Origin: Dillenia suffruticosa
Taxonomy: Eukaryota; Streptophyta; Magnoliopsida; Dilleniales; Dilleniaceae
Reading direction: 5' to 3'
DNA: 64,000 nucleotides
Assembly: GCA_033439265.1 (NCBI GenBank)
Contig: JAVTVX010000012.1
Location: forward strand, 7,305,001 to 7,369,000
Below, piece after piece: positions 11,118 through 23,989 of the stretch (position 1 is the first letter of the stretch; each line of letters starts with the position of its first letter). A program made the position numbers and the translations under genes. The notes under the pieces are model-generated. The model was not told the DNA's origin. It ran no database searches and was given only the letters and a program-made list of their open reading frames with translations.

Positions 11118-11840
11118 TCATACTTCTATTTTCTTTTTACTTATTATCTAATTCTAAATATTAATTAAAAAAATAAAAGTTTATATCAAATAATAAAATG
11201 CTAATTAAAATAAACAAATAAATTAATTAAAAAATAAAAAATATTATTCTTTAAAAAGATTTAAAAAATAAAATAAGAAAATATTTAAAAAAATAAAAAA
11301 ATATTATTATGTAAAAAATAAAAAGAAAAAAGAGAAAAAATAAAATGTTAATTTAAAATATTAAAAAATAAAAAATATGATTATTTAATATAAATTAATA
11401 ACATAACAAAATAAAATAAAATATTAAAAGTTAAATTTAAAAAATTAAGTTTAGCGACGAATTTTAAAATCTCTCGATTATTTAATATACTTCTATTTTA
11501 TTTTTACTTATTATCTAATTCTAAATATTAATTAAAGAAATAAAAGTTTATATCAAATAATAAAATGCAAATTAAAATAAACTAATAAATTAATTAAAAA
11601 ATAAAAAATATTATTCTTTAAAAAGATTTAAAAAATAAAATAAGAAAATATTTTAAAAAAATATTATTCTGTAAAAATAAAAATAAAAAAGAAAAAAATA
11701 AAATACTAATTTAAAATATTAAAAAATAATAAATACGATTATATAATATAAATTAATAAAATAACAAAAAAAATAAATTATTAAATGTTAATTTTAAAAA
11801 AATTAAGTTTAGCGACGGATCGTTGAATCCGTCGCTAAAT
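11118..11840. repeat. tandem duplication of about 370 bp in the AT-rich core
   Basis: The phrase TACTTATTATCTAATTCTAA followed by the same AT-rich stretch occurs at about 11137 and again at about 11504, so the unit is about 370 bp. A further partial copy follows at about 11940-12070. Confidence 0.7.
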
Positions 11841-12210
11841 CAGCGACGGATTCCTTTATTCGTCGTTAAACTTAGCGACGGATTTCAATTTGTCGCCAAA
11901 TCCGTCGCTAAATAATAAAATATTAAAAAATTTTATTATTTAAAAATTAAAAATATTAAAAAATATAATGATAATTTAAAATATTTTAAAATAATAAATA
12001 TGATTATTTAATATAAATTAATAAAATAACAAAAAAAATAAATTATTAAATGTTAATTTTAAAAAAATTAAATTTAGCGACGGATCGTTGAATCCGTCGC
12101 TAAATCAGCGACGGATCGTTGAATCCGTCGCTAAATCAGCGACGGATCGTTGAATCCGTCGCTAAATCAGCGACGGATTCCTTTATTCGTCGCTAAATCC
12201 GTCGCTAAAT
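11812..12210. repeat. array of GCGACGGA palindromes
   Basis: Between about 12074 and 12160 the unit GCGACGGATCGTTGAATCC plus its mirror GTCGCTAAATCA is repeated three times in tandem; a single related unit is at 11812-11840. Each unit can fold back on itself. These are subterminal-type motifs of the CACTA-like element. Confidence 0.75.
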
Positions 12211-13365
12211 AATAAAATATTAAAAAAATAATTTTAGTCTTTAAAAAATAAAAATATAAAATAATAAAATTAAATGCTTATTTAAGATATTTTAAAATAT
12301 TAAATATGATTAGTTAATTTAAATTAATAAAATAAAAGAATAATAAAATAAAATAAATGGATTACCGTTTATCAGTAGTTATCCGTTTCACTGTTACCAT
12401 CCTCCGAAAAATACTGTTCGATCTAATTGCCAGACGAGATAGAACGTTGGAAGTGAATGTATTATATATTGTATTTCTTACTGATAACAATAACGAATGA
12501 ATATGAACAACTGAGTTTTCAGAAACAATTGAACTATATAAGAGAATCGAATGGATGTAGAAGATAAAAACATGAATGGTGAAATCGACAGCTGCGATTA
12601 ATTGAAAATTATTTGTCATAAATTTGTTGAATTATTTATTGTTAAAATTATGAAATTGATGAGATTTGTAATATTTAATATGTATTTAATTCGATTTTGT
12701 TATTTAGAATATATTAAAAAGGGAGATACAATTAAAAAAATTTCATAATAGAGTATAGAAGAAATTTTGTTCAGAAATTATTCATGAATTTTGAAATTCC
12801 GATAATAAATTAGTGACGAAGTTAGCCACGAATATTTTATTTGTGGCTAATTAGCAACGAATTTTACCACGAATATTTTTTTGTGGCTAATTAGTGACGA
12901 AATTAGCCATGAATTTTAGAGTTTGTTGCTAAATTTTGTGACAAATATTTTTACCATGACTAATTAGCTATGAATTTAGCGACGGAAAATTTTTGTAGCT
13001 AATTAGTGATGAAATTTGTGACGAAATATTTTCGTCGCTAAATTTAGGGACGAATAAGAGTATCCGTGGTAAAATTTAGTTACGAAAATATTATTCGTCA
13101 CTAAGTAGCGACGAATTTTGCAACGAAAAATTTTTCGTCGCCAATTGGCGACGGATTTAGCGACAAAAATTTTTTCGTCTCCAATTAGCAACAAATTTAG
13201 TCACGAATAATCTATCCGTCGAAAATTTAGCCACGAATAATTTTTCGTCGCTAATTTCGTTGCAAATTAGTGACAAAAAATATTCGTCGCGAAATCCGTC
13301 GCAAAATAGCAACAAAATTTTTCCGTCGTTAAAATCCGTCGCCAAAACCGTGTTTTTTTGTAGTG
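12211..13365. repeat. right arm of CACTA-like element 1 with decayed palindromes
   Basis: 12211-12780 is AT-rich with one short frame of no likeness. From about 12800 to 13350 the GCGACGAA/TTCGTCGC palindromes return, many with CG changed to TG or CA, the pattern expected from methylated-cytosine decay. Confidence 0.6.
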
Positions 13366-13432
13366 ATGAAGGTCCGAATATCAAATGTCGAAGAAAATAT
13401 TTGAATAAAAGTTATTTATCATTTAGATATCA

Positions 13433-14820
13433 CACTACTAGAAAAAAAAATATCAGCGACGAAAATTTTCCGTCCCTGATAATAAAGATTCTGTCGTTAA
13501 AAACTAATTTCTTGTTAAGTATTAAAGATGGAAGACCATTGATCGCTATATTTTCTGACGGATTAGCACAAAAATTTTCTATCGCTAATCCGTCGCTAAT
13601 TTCAAATAATATATAAAACTATTAGTGACGGAAATATTCCGTCACTAAAAATATAGTCGTTTATAAATTTTACATATTCCGCAAGCACCCGTACCCGCCC
13701 GCCAGCCTGCCCTATTCAGATGTGCGCCCTCTACCTTCTTTTTTTGCGAAAAGTGCTTTTAGCGAAATTCAAATCTGCAAACGTGAGAAATTTTTGAAAT
13801 ACCACAACCACCGTACCAAATTGACTTATGTAATGTCTTTTTATGTTTTATTTTTTATCTTACATTCACATTTTTTTAATAATAATAAAATAATATAAAA
13901 TGATAATTTGTTATAAAATAATGAAATAATAAAATGTTAGCTTAAAAAAAATAAAGTTTTAAAAAACAAAATAATATTATTTTAAAAAACAATTAAATCA
14001 AATGCTATTTTAAAATATTATAAAATAATAAATATGATTTGTTAACATAAAATAATAAAATAAAATAAAATATATAATGTTAATTAAAAAAAAGAAATGA
14101 TAAATTTTTATAAAATAATAAAATAATAAAATGCTAACTTAAAATAAAATAATAAAATATTTTAAAAAATAAAATAATATTATTCTTAAAAAAATAAAAA
14201 ATAAAGTAAAATGCTATTTTAAAATATTATTTAAAATATTATAAAATAATAAACATGATTTGTTAATATAAAATCATAAAAAATAAAATAAAAAATAAAA
14301 AATGTTAATTAAAAAAAGAAATGATAATTTTTTATAAAATATAAAAAATAAAAAGCTAACTTAAAATAAAATAATATTATTCTTTAAAAAATAAAATATA
14401 AAAAATAAAATAAAATGTTAATTTAAAATATTATAAAATAATAAATATAAAATAATATTATAAAATAATATTATAAAATAATAAAATTAAATAAAATAAA
14501 ATATAAAATGCTAATAAAAAAGGATTAAATATCAACGACGGATTAGTGATGAAAAATTTTCATCGTTAATCCATCGCTGATAGTTTTAGTATCTGAAATC
14601 AGCGATGGATCAGCGTTAAAAAATTTCCATCGCTAAAATTCCGTTACTAATAGTTTTTGTCTCTGAATTAGTGGCGTTCCGTCACTAATCCATCACTGAT
14701 CTTTCGGTGATATTTACTGTTTTTTTTTTAATTTTGTAATATCTGACGTTAATCCGTCGCTGATCTTTTGTTATTTTCGACGGATATTTTTTTATCGCTA
14801 ATACCCTAGTTTGTTGTAGT
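13433..14820. mobile_element. CACTA-like element 2 (non-autonomous)
   Basis: It opens CACTACTAGAAAAAAAAATA at 13433 and ends near TTTGTTGTAGTA at 14820. Both arms hold ATCAGCGACGGA/TCCGTCGCTGAT palindromes. The interior has a small CG-rich piece (13680-13740), a decayed tRNA-like module and an AT-rich core of repeated AAATAATAAAAT. The right terminal G is changed and I cannot confirm a 3-bp target duplication. No coding potential. Confidence 0.6.
13767..13818 (-). other. decayed tRNA-like module in CACTA-like element 2
   Basis: On the minus strand TGGTACGGTGG (13808-13818) is a good A-box match, and GATTTGAAT (13767-13775) looks like a B box GGTTCGAAT with CG decayed to TG. Same place and orientation as in element 1. 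Confidence 0.35.
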
Positions 14821-14829
14821 ATTAGAAAG

Positions 14830-15080
14830 AACACTATTTTATTAACAAAGTATGCTTCCCTCCTCAAAATTCTCAATCAATAATGTCTTTGTTTGGTTAC
14901 ATTCCAAATTCATCTATATGGAAAATGGAACCATTTTTCAACTTCAAACAAGTCTTAAGTTTGTGCAAAGGTATACGAGAGAATAAAATCCTCACTCACT
15001 TGGAACTAAAATTATACAATTAAACTCCTTGTCCAATGTGCTTTCGTTTTAAAATAGAAATTATTGATAGAATTGTAAGA
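14830..15080. repeat. segmental duplication, copy A' (left part)
   Basis: Matches 6990-7181: shared TTCTCAATCAATAATG, CATTCCAAATTCATCTATA and CTTCAAACAAGTCTTAA. It reads through the site where the element at 7177-8259 sits in copy A. It stops where copia LTR sequence starts. Confidence 0.7.
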
Positions 15081-15084
15081 ATGA

Positions 15085-15707
15085 GGAGGGAGAAGATAGA
15101 TTCAATGTTGGTAAAATACTCCCATGAAGGGCTTTTACCACTAGTTAAATTGTTTAAATTTGAATTTAAGAGAAAATGGGTAGTTAACCAATTATCAATT
15201 AACTTCCTAATAACTCTCCCCCTTCTCTCCAATATGTTAGTGATAACCTCTCTCTCTTGTAACGTGATGTGTATTATTTAATTTGTCTTTTGAATCAACA
15301 ATAAGAGGTTACATTGTTGAGAGAAAAAGAACATTTGACAATTGAGTATTGCCAAGTGAGAGATTGAGAAATTTATGAAAAAAACATTTTAGGAATTGAA
15401 AATTTTCGAAATTGAGTATTGCCAAGTGAGAGATTGAGAAATTTATGAAAAACACATTTTAGGAATTGAAAATTTTCGAGTAAGAAAATTTTCTAGTCAT
15501 TTAAATCACCAAATTTAGGGTTGAGGCATCATGGCATAGTGGTGGTTGTTCAATTTTGTCATCACCACATCTGCAGAGCGATCCGTTCGAGGGATTTCGC
15601 AATTCGGTTAATTTTTGAAAACTTACGTATCGAGGTACGACCCGAAGAATTACGATTATTTATTTTTTATACTTTCACATGTGTATACATGTAGAATAAA
15701 TTTAACA
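15085..15707 (+). repeat. copia 5' LTR (partial)
   Basis: About 600 bp match 35985-36512: shared CACTAGTTAAATTGTTTAAA, TTAACTTCCTAATAACTC, CAATATGTTAGTGATAA and TTTCGCNNTTCGGTTAATTT. It ends GAATAAATTTAACA at 15707. The left part of the LTR seems lost. Internal direct repeat: about 65 bp at 15344-15408 recurs at 15409-15475. Confidence 0.68.
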
Positions 15708-15708
15708 T

Positions 15709-15720
15709 TGGTATCAAAGT
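15709..15720 (+). other. primer binding site, initiator-tRNA-Met type
   Basis: TGGTATCAAAGT begins two bases after the LTR. The standard copia site complementary to initiator tRNA-Met is TGGTATCAGAGC, so this has two changes. Confidence 0.65.
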
Positions 15721-16780
15721 AAGTTTAGATTTATTAAAATATTTTTTGAAATTTTTAGGGCACAAAATGTGTAGGGTAAAAAATTTAGGGTTCGAATTAC
15801 AAATAAATTTCATGAATCCGATTATATCACGGCATTACCCACGACTCGTAGATCACGAATGTAATTTTTCGTAATTTTCTGAACAAGTCAGGGTCATCAA
15901 AACTATGATCAAAATTCTCGACCAAAAACAATATCCGACCACTTTAGATCTTAGATCCATCGAGATAGATGATGATTTGATCTATGAAAATATTCTATAA
16001 ATGTTTATCATATCTTGATCTACAATTTTGATATATTATTTTTGTGCTTCCGCTACCGAAAAATGAGTTTTCCAACTTGACCACAAAGGGTGTGATGGAG
16101 GATGTTCTTTTTGCCGAGATTAGGGCTTGAATTCTACAAAAATCAAGTTAAGGATTAATGAAGAAAGTTTAATTTTGAATTATAGTCGAAATCCATGACA
16201 AAATCCAGTTGGAAATGGGTTTTTCGATATCCAAGTCAAGACAACCCAGTTGCAGGGAGTCGGGAAAAGAAGACTGACCTTGACCTACAGGCACATGCAT
16301 GTCACATGTGTTGAGGTGCGTGATGTGCAGAAGAGCGGCATGTGAGCTTCACTCGCACTGAGGTGTGTGAAGCCTAGGTGGGGATCCAGCTTGGTACAGA
16401 CCCGGATCCGCGACCTAACCCGGGACGCAAGTCACAAGCATGCAGGTGCGTGGCCCACGCCTTGTGCATCTGGCGCGGGTGCCGGTACATAGGTGGTACC
16501 GGTACATAGGTGGTACCGGCACATGTAGGTGCGTGCACTGCCCACCACTAGCGTGTGGGACCACAAGCGATGCGTCTGGTCATTCCGAATTGATTTTTCA
16601 ATTATTTTGATGGTCCCATATCATTAAATGTGATTTTTTGTGAGATTTTGTATACCAAATTTAAGTCTAAATAGTAAGATGTGATCTCGAGTTATGGTGT
16701 ATAGAGTTCATTGACTCATACGCTCGCTCTAGAGTTTATACTTGAATCATTTAGGAATTATTGATTTGTAGGGTACACAA
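15721..16780. other. copia 5' untranslated region
   Basis: Leader between primer site and gag. A GC-richer part (about 16260-16590) contains a direct repeat with GGTACATAGGTGGTACC. No frame is preserved. Confidence 0.5.
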
Positions 16781-17700
16781 AATATGAAAATAAATATGAA
16801 TAAGTCACTAATGTCTCTATGACTATCTCGAAGACTGTCATTCTTGATTTGTGCAAGGGGGATAAGCTGTGAAAATTACGACATTTGGTACTTGAAGATT
16901 TAGTTTGCTCTCGATGAGCAGGATCTTTTTGAGATTCTGAGACACAAGATGGTAAACCCTAGGATGGTACCAAACCTCAGGCTAGACGAGTTTAGGAGGT
17001 CTATTGTGCGTGGAAGAAGAAGGATAGCCATGTTAGGACAATTTTGATTAGTAGTATGCACTATAATATAATCCCAATTTATGAGTAGTATCCTACAGTT
17101 ATGTCTTTTTTGACTCACCCTAAAAGAGTATTATCGTGCTTTTTCAGATCTTAAGGTGAGAATGTTGACTTATAAGTTTATTACTTATAAGAAAATGACT
17201 GATCATACGATAAAACAATATTTGATACAAATGTCGAGTATGATCGCCAAATTAAGATATGCGAATGAGCCCATTTCGGATGAAATTCAAATATTGAGTG
17301 TGATCTAGTTTTTACTTGAATCATAGGAGACCATGAAGACTTACCTCACACACGATGAGAATATTCGTATTTTTGCTAATGTGAATAGGCATTGTGAGCT
17401 CAAAGAGAAGTGCTTGGAGGTGAGTAGGCCGTACTCAGATCATGTTTATGTAGCAGAGTTGGGCAAAGGCTCTCATGGCACCAAACATAAATGGAAAAAA
17501 GTATGAGAAGAAGAACCAAGGTCTAGACAAGAAGAAACCATCCAAGAAATTTGACAGCAGAGTATAAAAGTACAGTAAGAAGGAGCTGGATAAAGTCAAA
17601 GTGAAGTGCTACCTATGTAGCAGATTTGGTCATTTTGCTCGTGAGTGTAATGAGTGGAAGGAACGCTATTCTTTTTTAAGTGGTTTGAATTTTACCTCAT
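16780..17700 (+). pseudogene. copia gag, broken
   Basis: Many stops and frameshifts, but the C-terminal zinc knuckle is readable at 17607-17648 (CYLCSRFGHFARECNE, the CX2CX4HX4C pattern). Gag forms the particle that packages element RNA. Upstream pieces show the usual copia gag likeness only weakly. Confidence 0.6.
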
Positions 17701-18930
17701 CTACTGTGATATTCACTCATTCATCTCCTTTGTAGATTATAGACTCAGGAGGCACGGATCATGTAACTAACAACAAGAGCGCGTACATGGAGTTTCGTTG
17801 ATAGAGTCTATAGGCAATGAGCATGTATGTATGGAATGGAGCATTTGCAACTATCAGAGGGATTGGTACATACAAACTGGTTCTGCAAAGTAACCAAATC
17901 CTTTACTTACATGATATTCTATATGCTCCCAAAATTTGGCGAAATCTCATATCTGTACTTTGTCTAAATTGCTTAGAATGTTCCTTTTTTTTTTTACAGA
18001 ACTCTGGTGTTTTTTTTATGATAGTACTTTGGTTTATTTTGGTTTAGTCTATGATGGACTGTATACAGTGGTATCTCTTATTTATCTTTTATTACCTTTA
18101 TATCTGATAGTGTAGTTAACAATATTACTATATGACATAGTAGAATTGGACACAGGACAAAAGAGGATGAATCGATTAGCAGCAAATAGTTTGTTGGACC
18201 CGCTAATCAAGGTCGAGTTGCCCGTATGTGAGTTTTGCCTAGACGATAAAGTTATAAGAAAATCATTTAGTAAGACAATGATAGTTGGGACTCTATTGCA
18301 GTTAATTCACTCTGATATCTATGGTCTTATAAACGTGAGAGTTCGAAACAGAGTTGTGTATTTTGTTACGTTTATAGACAATTACATGCGTATCGGTTAC
18401 ATCTATCTAGTCTCGCACAAGTCTAAAGTATTGAAATGATTCAGGAGATTTATTAGCGAGATTGAGAATTAATTAGACTTGAGAGTGAAGACTCTTAGAA
18501 ATGATCAGGGGTGTGAGTATTTGTTTGAACAATTCAAAAAGCTTTGTTTCGAGAAGAGTTTACGAGACAGTTAACTATTATTACCACTACTCAATAGAAT
18601 GAAATAGTTAAGAGGAGAAATAGAATTTTGTTAGAGACGGTGAGATCTATGATATCGCTACCCAATTTGTCCATTTTCTATTGAGGAGATTCTTTATTAA
18701 TTGCAAGATACATCCTTAACCGTATTCCATCAAATTCCGTAATCAGTACTTCATACGAGATGTGAATAGGAAAGCAACCTAACTTTAGCCACTTGAGACT
18801 ATAGGGTTGTGCTGTGTATATTCACGATTTCTCGCATCCACATGGTAAGTTAGACTCGCGAAGAAAGAAATATATTATTATAAGTATTCTGAACACTTTA
18901 AGGAACATATTTTCCTTATTGTAACATTTT
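17700..18930 (+). pseudogene. copia protease and integrase, broken
   Basis: The protease signature IIDSGGTDHVT is at about 17735-17770. Integrase follows: a zinc-finger remnant (VCEFCLDDKVIRKSF, about 18220) and the catalytic core start LIHSDIYG with FVTFIDNYMR (about 18300-18400), the two Asp-bearing motifs of the DDE core. The segment HPHGKLDSRRKKYIII (about 18836) is from after the core. Frame is lost repeatedly. Sequence recognisable as copia ends near 18930 and resumes near 33003. Confidence 0.7.
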
Positions 18931-18945
18931 AACAAAAATAATGGA

Positions 18946-19565
18946 TCATCCAATATGGTATTGGAGATATATTCAAATTTCTTTCAGTATGGTATCAGAG
19001 TCATATTCAAATATTCTCAAATTTTTTCTAATAAAGTCAAGGTGACATTAATGGGACACGTCTGTCATACACCGCAAAATCCCTCACGCACTCTCATGCT
19101 CTGGTTGAAGTTTGCTGATCCGACCTACTATTTCTTATTGTCAAGAAGTAGAAGACAACTCAAAACGACGTTATTTTAATTATTCACTATTCTCTCTCAA
19201 CCTCTATCGCATGTCATTCTCTCTTTGGTTACAAATTATCCAATAAGCATCATGTATTTTACGGTCAGTGTCACATCTTTAGTCATGTCAATATCCTCGT
19301 TTCGCCACATCAGCATATATGTATTATATCTTTGAATTTCAAATGCTTTTCATGATTTCATATCGAGGATGATAAAAAAAATATATTATATATCAAAATC
19401 AAATCAATTATTAAAAAATATTTTATATTAAAATAAATCAATAATCGATTTGATTTTGATTTTGAGATTATTTGACTCTATTTGTTTTCATATTTGTTAC
19501 AATGATCTTTTCATATTTGTTTTCATATTGTTAGGGTTCAGCTTTTTATCTACAATAATATCTAA
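18946..19565. repeat. retroelement fragments
   Basis: TGGTATCAGAGTC at about 18986 matches a copia primer site. At about 19370-19515 an AT-rich stretch with AAAATCAAATCAAT and ATTTGATTTTGAT matches 62090-62175, probably pieces of a copia-type LTR. The remainder is not recognised. Confidence 0.4.
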
Positions 19566-19615
19566 GAAGCATTAGCTCTCCGTGAAAGGGAGATGATCCA
19601 GCCACACCTTCTAGT
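19566..19615 (-). other. plastid 16S rRNA relic (nuclear plastid insertion), left piece
   Basis: Read on the minus strand this is the very 3' end of plastid 16S rRNA, including the stretch around the anti-Shine-Dalgarno (plus strand AGATGATCCAGCC; intact plastid form AGGTGATCCAGCC) and the few bases after the gene (GAGAGCTAATGCTT). It continues at 27545 after the CACTA-like element. Differences from the plastid form are mostly C-to-T or G-to-A, the usual decay of old nuclear plastid insertions. Too short and mutated to function. Confidence 0.8.
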
Positions 19616-19839
19616 CACTACAAAACAAGCGAGTTATTCTGACGGATTAAAACCGTCTCTTAAATATGATAAAACCGTTGGCAAAAGCTTCTCCGACGGA
19701 TGGGGTTTTAGTCGGTAATATACCAGTCAGGATAGGTGTATTCAGACATTTTTCATGACCGTTGGAGCATGTCATATATTTATAGTAACGGTCAGAAAGT
19801 GTTGGTAAAATTACACTAAGCATGGGTAAAAATTATTAT

Positions 19840-20245
19840 ATTTTATCATCAGTTACCATTCGGTTACTACTTGCTTACTACTCAGTTACCATTCGGTTAC
19901 TACTCAGTTACTACTTGATTTTGATTATCACTCGGTTACGACTCGGTTATTATCACTCGGTTAGCACAAGTATTATCTTTTGTCGTCGGTTACTAGATAA
20001 TCGTTTAGAAATGTAATTGTCATTTAGAAACGGTTATTTATATGTTAGGAAATGTTATAACTTTTATCGTCGGTTACCACTCGATTACTACTCGATTACC
20101 ACAATTGTTACATTTTATCGTCGGTTAGTCATTTATGGTCGGTTAGTATATATGTTCATATGTTATATCGGTTACTGCAGTCATTTATCCGTTAGCAAAT
20201 GTTACTATTTCGTCAGTTATCACATACTGTACGATTACCACACAA
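19840..20245. repeat. CGGTTACTACT-type tandem repeat
   Basis: Short diverged units of CGGTTAC(T/C)A(C/T)T repeat across about 400 bp near the left end of CACTA-like element 4, likely its subterminal repeat region. The open frames over it are Tyr/Leu/Arg repeats without likeness to proteins. Confidence 0.7.
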
Positions 20246-21350
20246 CCTGACATTTTAGGAAATATTATAAACTATAAAATAAAGAAATTACTAAAATAAT
20301 AAAATATCTTGTATTATTGAGAATGATTGATACATTAATAGAATAAGAAAAAAAATATTACATATCAAATAACTATATATCTTCTCTTCTCTTCTCTTCA
20401 GCATATCTTCTGCCTCAAATATGCTTGAGTCGCAGCATCAACTTTCATATCAATCTATTCATAAAAAGGGTTATAAAAAAATATTATCTTTTCTGAATGG
20501 AGTATGCTAATCCATTCATAAAAATAAAAATTATTAAAAATAAAAATATTACCTTTTGGATGCAGTCACGTAGAGATAATGATTGTTGGTTGGGAGCTAA
20601 GAATACAAATAATTTAGATTATTATTAAAAGCAAAAATGAAATTGAAATTAGTAATATTGTGTGAAAACAAAGAAATAACATTCGTACTTAACTAAACCA
20701 GATGATTGGGTTTCTTCGAAGTCAAGTTGCTCTAAGATGATTGTGATTCTTCAAAAATACTCATCCTTCGCTTAATTCATCCAAAATGAGCACAATCTGT
20801 GAAAATTTAAAATATTTCAAAATATAATATAATCTAAATTTTACTTAAAAAAAATATGTGATTACCTGTTTCACGAAGATTTTGATTGATTCACAAGCAA
20901 GAGCTTTGAGCGGAGATCAGAGGTTTTGAGGCGAGGAAGGGAAAGAGGGTTCAGAGGGAATTTATAGAATATTTGGTTTATTTCCCCGCCTAAACAAATT
21001 TTCAAAATTTTCAAAAGCCCGTCAATTTTTCCCGCTTTTTTTAACCTTTTTACCGCCTTTAGATCATCAAGTTTTACCGCCTTAGAGTTTAATTTCATCT
21101 TAATCTACCGCTCTTTTTTTTATTATATCATCAAAAATTTTGTATTTTCATTTATATTTTTATTTCTGTTACCAACTATTACTATAATATTGTAACATTG
21201 TTACTATGTTATGTTATAATATTATTACTAAATTACATTAAAAACTTTTAATTTTATATTATTACATTATTTAAATTAATAATATTAATTATACCATTAT
21301 TCTACATAATTCATATTTAAAATTTTTTATATATTAATTATAGCATTATT
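20246..21350. other. interior of CACTA-like element 4, AT-rich
   Basis: No gene. On the minus strand at about 20890-21110 a leader-like stretch (CGGTAAAACTTGATGATC, GGCGGTAAAAAGG) resembles, in opposite orientation, stretches at about 23040 and 24840. Confidence 0.45.
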
Positions 21351-21359
21351 GATTAAAAG

Positions 21360-21592
21360 GTCGGTGCTCGTCATGGACGCATACCTACACGGGTGCCTGC
21401 GCAGCATGCATGTAGCCCATGCATATGTGTGCGTGAGTGCCATATGCCCCCGTATGGCATGAGTGTCATATGCCCCCGCGTAAGGCAACAGCGCATGCAA
21501 GCGCCTGCGCAAGGCGCCCGGGCTATACCAACACGGGCGCCTGGCTATGCCAGGCGAGCGCTCTAGCATGGGCATGCACACATGGAAGCGCC
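21360..21592. repeat. GC-rich block in CACTA-like element 4 (first)
   Basis: CG-rich low-complexity DNA with repeated GCGCCTG, CATGCAT and TGCCCCCG motifs, embedded in AT-rich DNA. No protein likeness. Confidence 0.6.
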
Positions 21593-23154
21593 CGTAAATT
21601 AGTATATTATTAAATTAGTAATTTATATATTATTATTTTAAATTATTAATATTATTATTTAAAAATTATAATAATAATTCTCACAAAAATTAGGCAGTAA
21701 ATTTTGTTAAAATCCCAAAAACATTTTACAATTTGGTATCAGCAGCCAAAATTTTTTATTTGTTTTTTGCTTCAACCGCGAAAAATTTAGTTTTTGCGCT
21801 AAATTATCATGTTACTTACTTGCTATATGTCTATTTCTTTTTTTTTCTTTTTTACTTTCTTTTGTTTGCTTTTATTTAAACAAAAATAATCTAAAACAAT
21901 TATTAAATTAAATTGACTTTGTGTTAGGAAAATCAAACCACCTGACCATCAAATTCAAATAAAATTCATTAAAATTCATTGTCTCATTATGGTTGGAAGA
22001 TGATATAATAGATTTAACAAAATTAATCAAACCATTTGAAAAATAAAATTCATTGTGTATGATGTTTTGCCTTTGACAAAATTGGGGCGAAAATTTTAGA
22101 TTGTTAAATTTTGTTAAACTACTTGTAAGATTAACATGATGAACTAAGAGGTGCGTGTTTTAAAGATTGGTTACTTTAATGAATGAACTAAATTAAATCT
22201 GGTCTTAAGTGTCTATCCAAGAATAATGTTACTAGTGCAACATAAATTTTATCTTCACCCCTAGTAACATTAACTTGGTCTTGCTACCTAAATGTCAATA
22301 ATGGTAATTGAGCAATTAAGCAAATATTTGTTCTATCTTATCATATCACTTGTTAGTGGGTGAGATGGATATTGTTAGTGGGTAGTACAACTAATAAATA
22401 CGATATTGTTAGTTGTTGGTGAGTGGTACAACCTTAAATTTATTATTACATAATTTGATATTATTTTTTTAAATATTATTCTTAAAAGAGATGACAAATA
22501 CTATAGATATATATTATTCAATACATACTACTCAACAGTGACTCAATTGTGAGTGTAAGTATATACTGTCATATATATATATATATTAATATTAAACTCT
22601 ATTAAACTTTAATATCCTATGTACTATTTCATATGAAGTGAATTTAATATGTTCGAAGAATAAATCAATTATGGTTGAAACTTTATAGTAAATCATAGTA
22701 AAGACTTTATTATGTGAAATTTAAGTAAAAACTAGATTTAATCATTTGTTTAATTAGATTAATCTGGCAAGACAAACCGCAAAAACTCTATTACTTATAA
22801 GGAGTTGTAAGAGTATATATATGAAAAAATTAACAAATTCTAAAAATTAATTCTAAAAATTACATTGCATAAGAACTATAGAGAAATGAAGGCAATGAGT
22901 ATAATAATATAGTGACTAAGAAAAAAAGAGAGAGGGTCAAAAAATTATGAAATGTAGTAATTAGTTAGTAAGTAGTTAGTAAGTACTTCGTAAGTAAGTA
23001 ATAAAAATCACAAGGTGGTATTAATTAAAAGTATAAAAAAAATTGTGAGAAATTAAAAAACGCTGTAATGAAAAAAGAGGCGGGAGAAAAAGCGCAAAAG
23101 CGAAGTTTTAAAAATTTATTTGTGAAAATTATATATTATAAATTTAATCCAAGC

Positions 23155-23385
23155 GAAACCCCTAACTCAAAATTTCTTCATCCTTCCTTTCAAAGTTTTT
23201 CTCCCCAAACTCTAACTCAAAATTTTTTCATCCTTCCCTTTAAAGTTCTTCTCCCCAAACTCATTTAAACCTCTTACTTATACTTTACAAAATTTTATCT
23301 GCCATCAAAATTTCTCCATCCTTCCCTTGAAAGCTCTTCTTCCCCAACTCATTTAAACCCCTCACTCACACTTTGTAAAGTTTTA
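23155..23385. repeat. tandem repeat, about 70-120 bp unit, three copies
   Basis: Three diverged copies with CAAAATTTCTTCATCCTTCC, AAAG(T/C)TCTTCTCCCCAAACTC and ATTTAAACC. Confidence 0.65.
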
Positions 23386-23989
23386 TCTTGGATATTTGAA
23401 AGAACAACGGATGAACATTATACGAAGAATCACAATTACTCCAAGTTCAGTCGAACAAGCTCAATCATCCAACATATTACCCAGGTTTTAAAAAATAAAC
23501 ATATTATTTTTATTTTAATTTGAGATTTAACATTAAAATAGAAAATTTTCAAAAAATTGACGCAGAAAAGGAAAAATTTTGTGAAAACTTATTTTCAAAA
23601 TTTGTTTATGAAAATAGAGAGAGATTGTTACAGCGGAAGTACAAAAATTTTGTAAAGAATTTGAAAATATTTTGGGAGACAAATAATATAATAAATATAT
23701 TATTATAAATTATATTATAAATTTACCAATTTAGATCAAATTATCGAGCTAATGTACTTTTTCATAATATAATATTTGTATAATAATCATTTAATTATTA
23801 TTAATATTATATTACATAACTTAATTAATTATTTTAGATGTGAAATAATATTTCAAGCGGTGTCAATATTAATAATTTTAAATCATTAGGTTCGCTAACT
23901 GTAAATGATTTTCTTAATTTTTATTATTATTAATTTAAATAAAATTATTAGTAATTTAAACAATTAAAAAATTGCTTGCCTGCACTGTG

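Larger units (their letters stand above)
10272..13365. mobile_element. CACTA-like element 1 (palindrome-rich, non-autonomous)
   Basis: The right end reads CCGTGTTTTTTTGTAGTG (ending 13365), the typical CACTA-superfamily terminus. The left end is decayed: ACACGGTTTTAGCG (about 10273) mirrors the right subterminal sequence but the outermost CACTACAAAA is not visible, so the start is approximate. Both arms hold dozens of short palindromes of the TTAGCGACGAA/TTCGTCGCTAA type, the repeated subterminal motif expected to bind transposase. The interior holds GC-rich DNA, a tRNA-like module and an AT-rich core. No transposase frame survives. Confidence 0.7.
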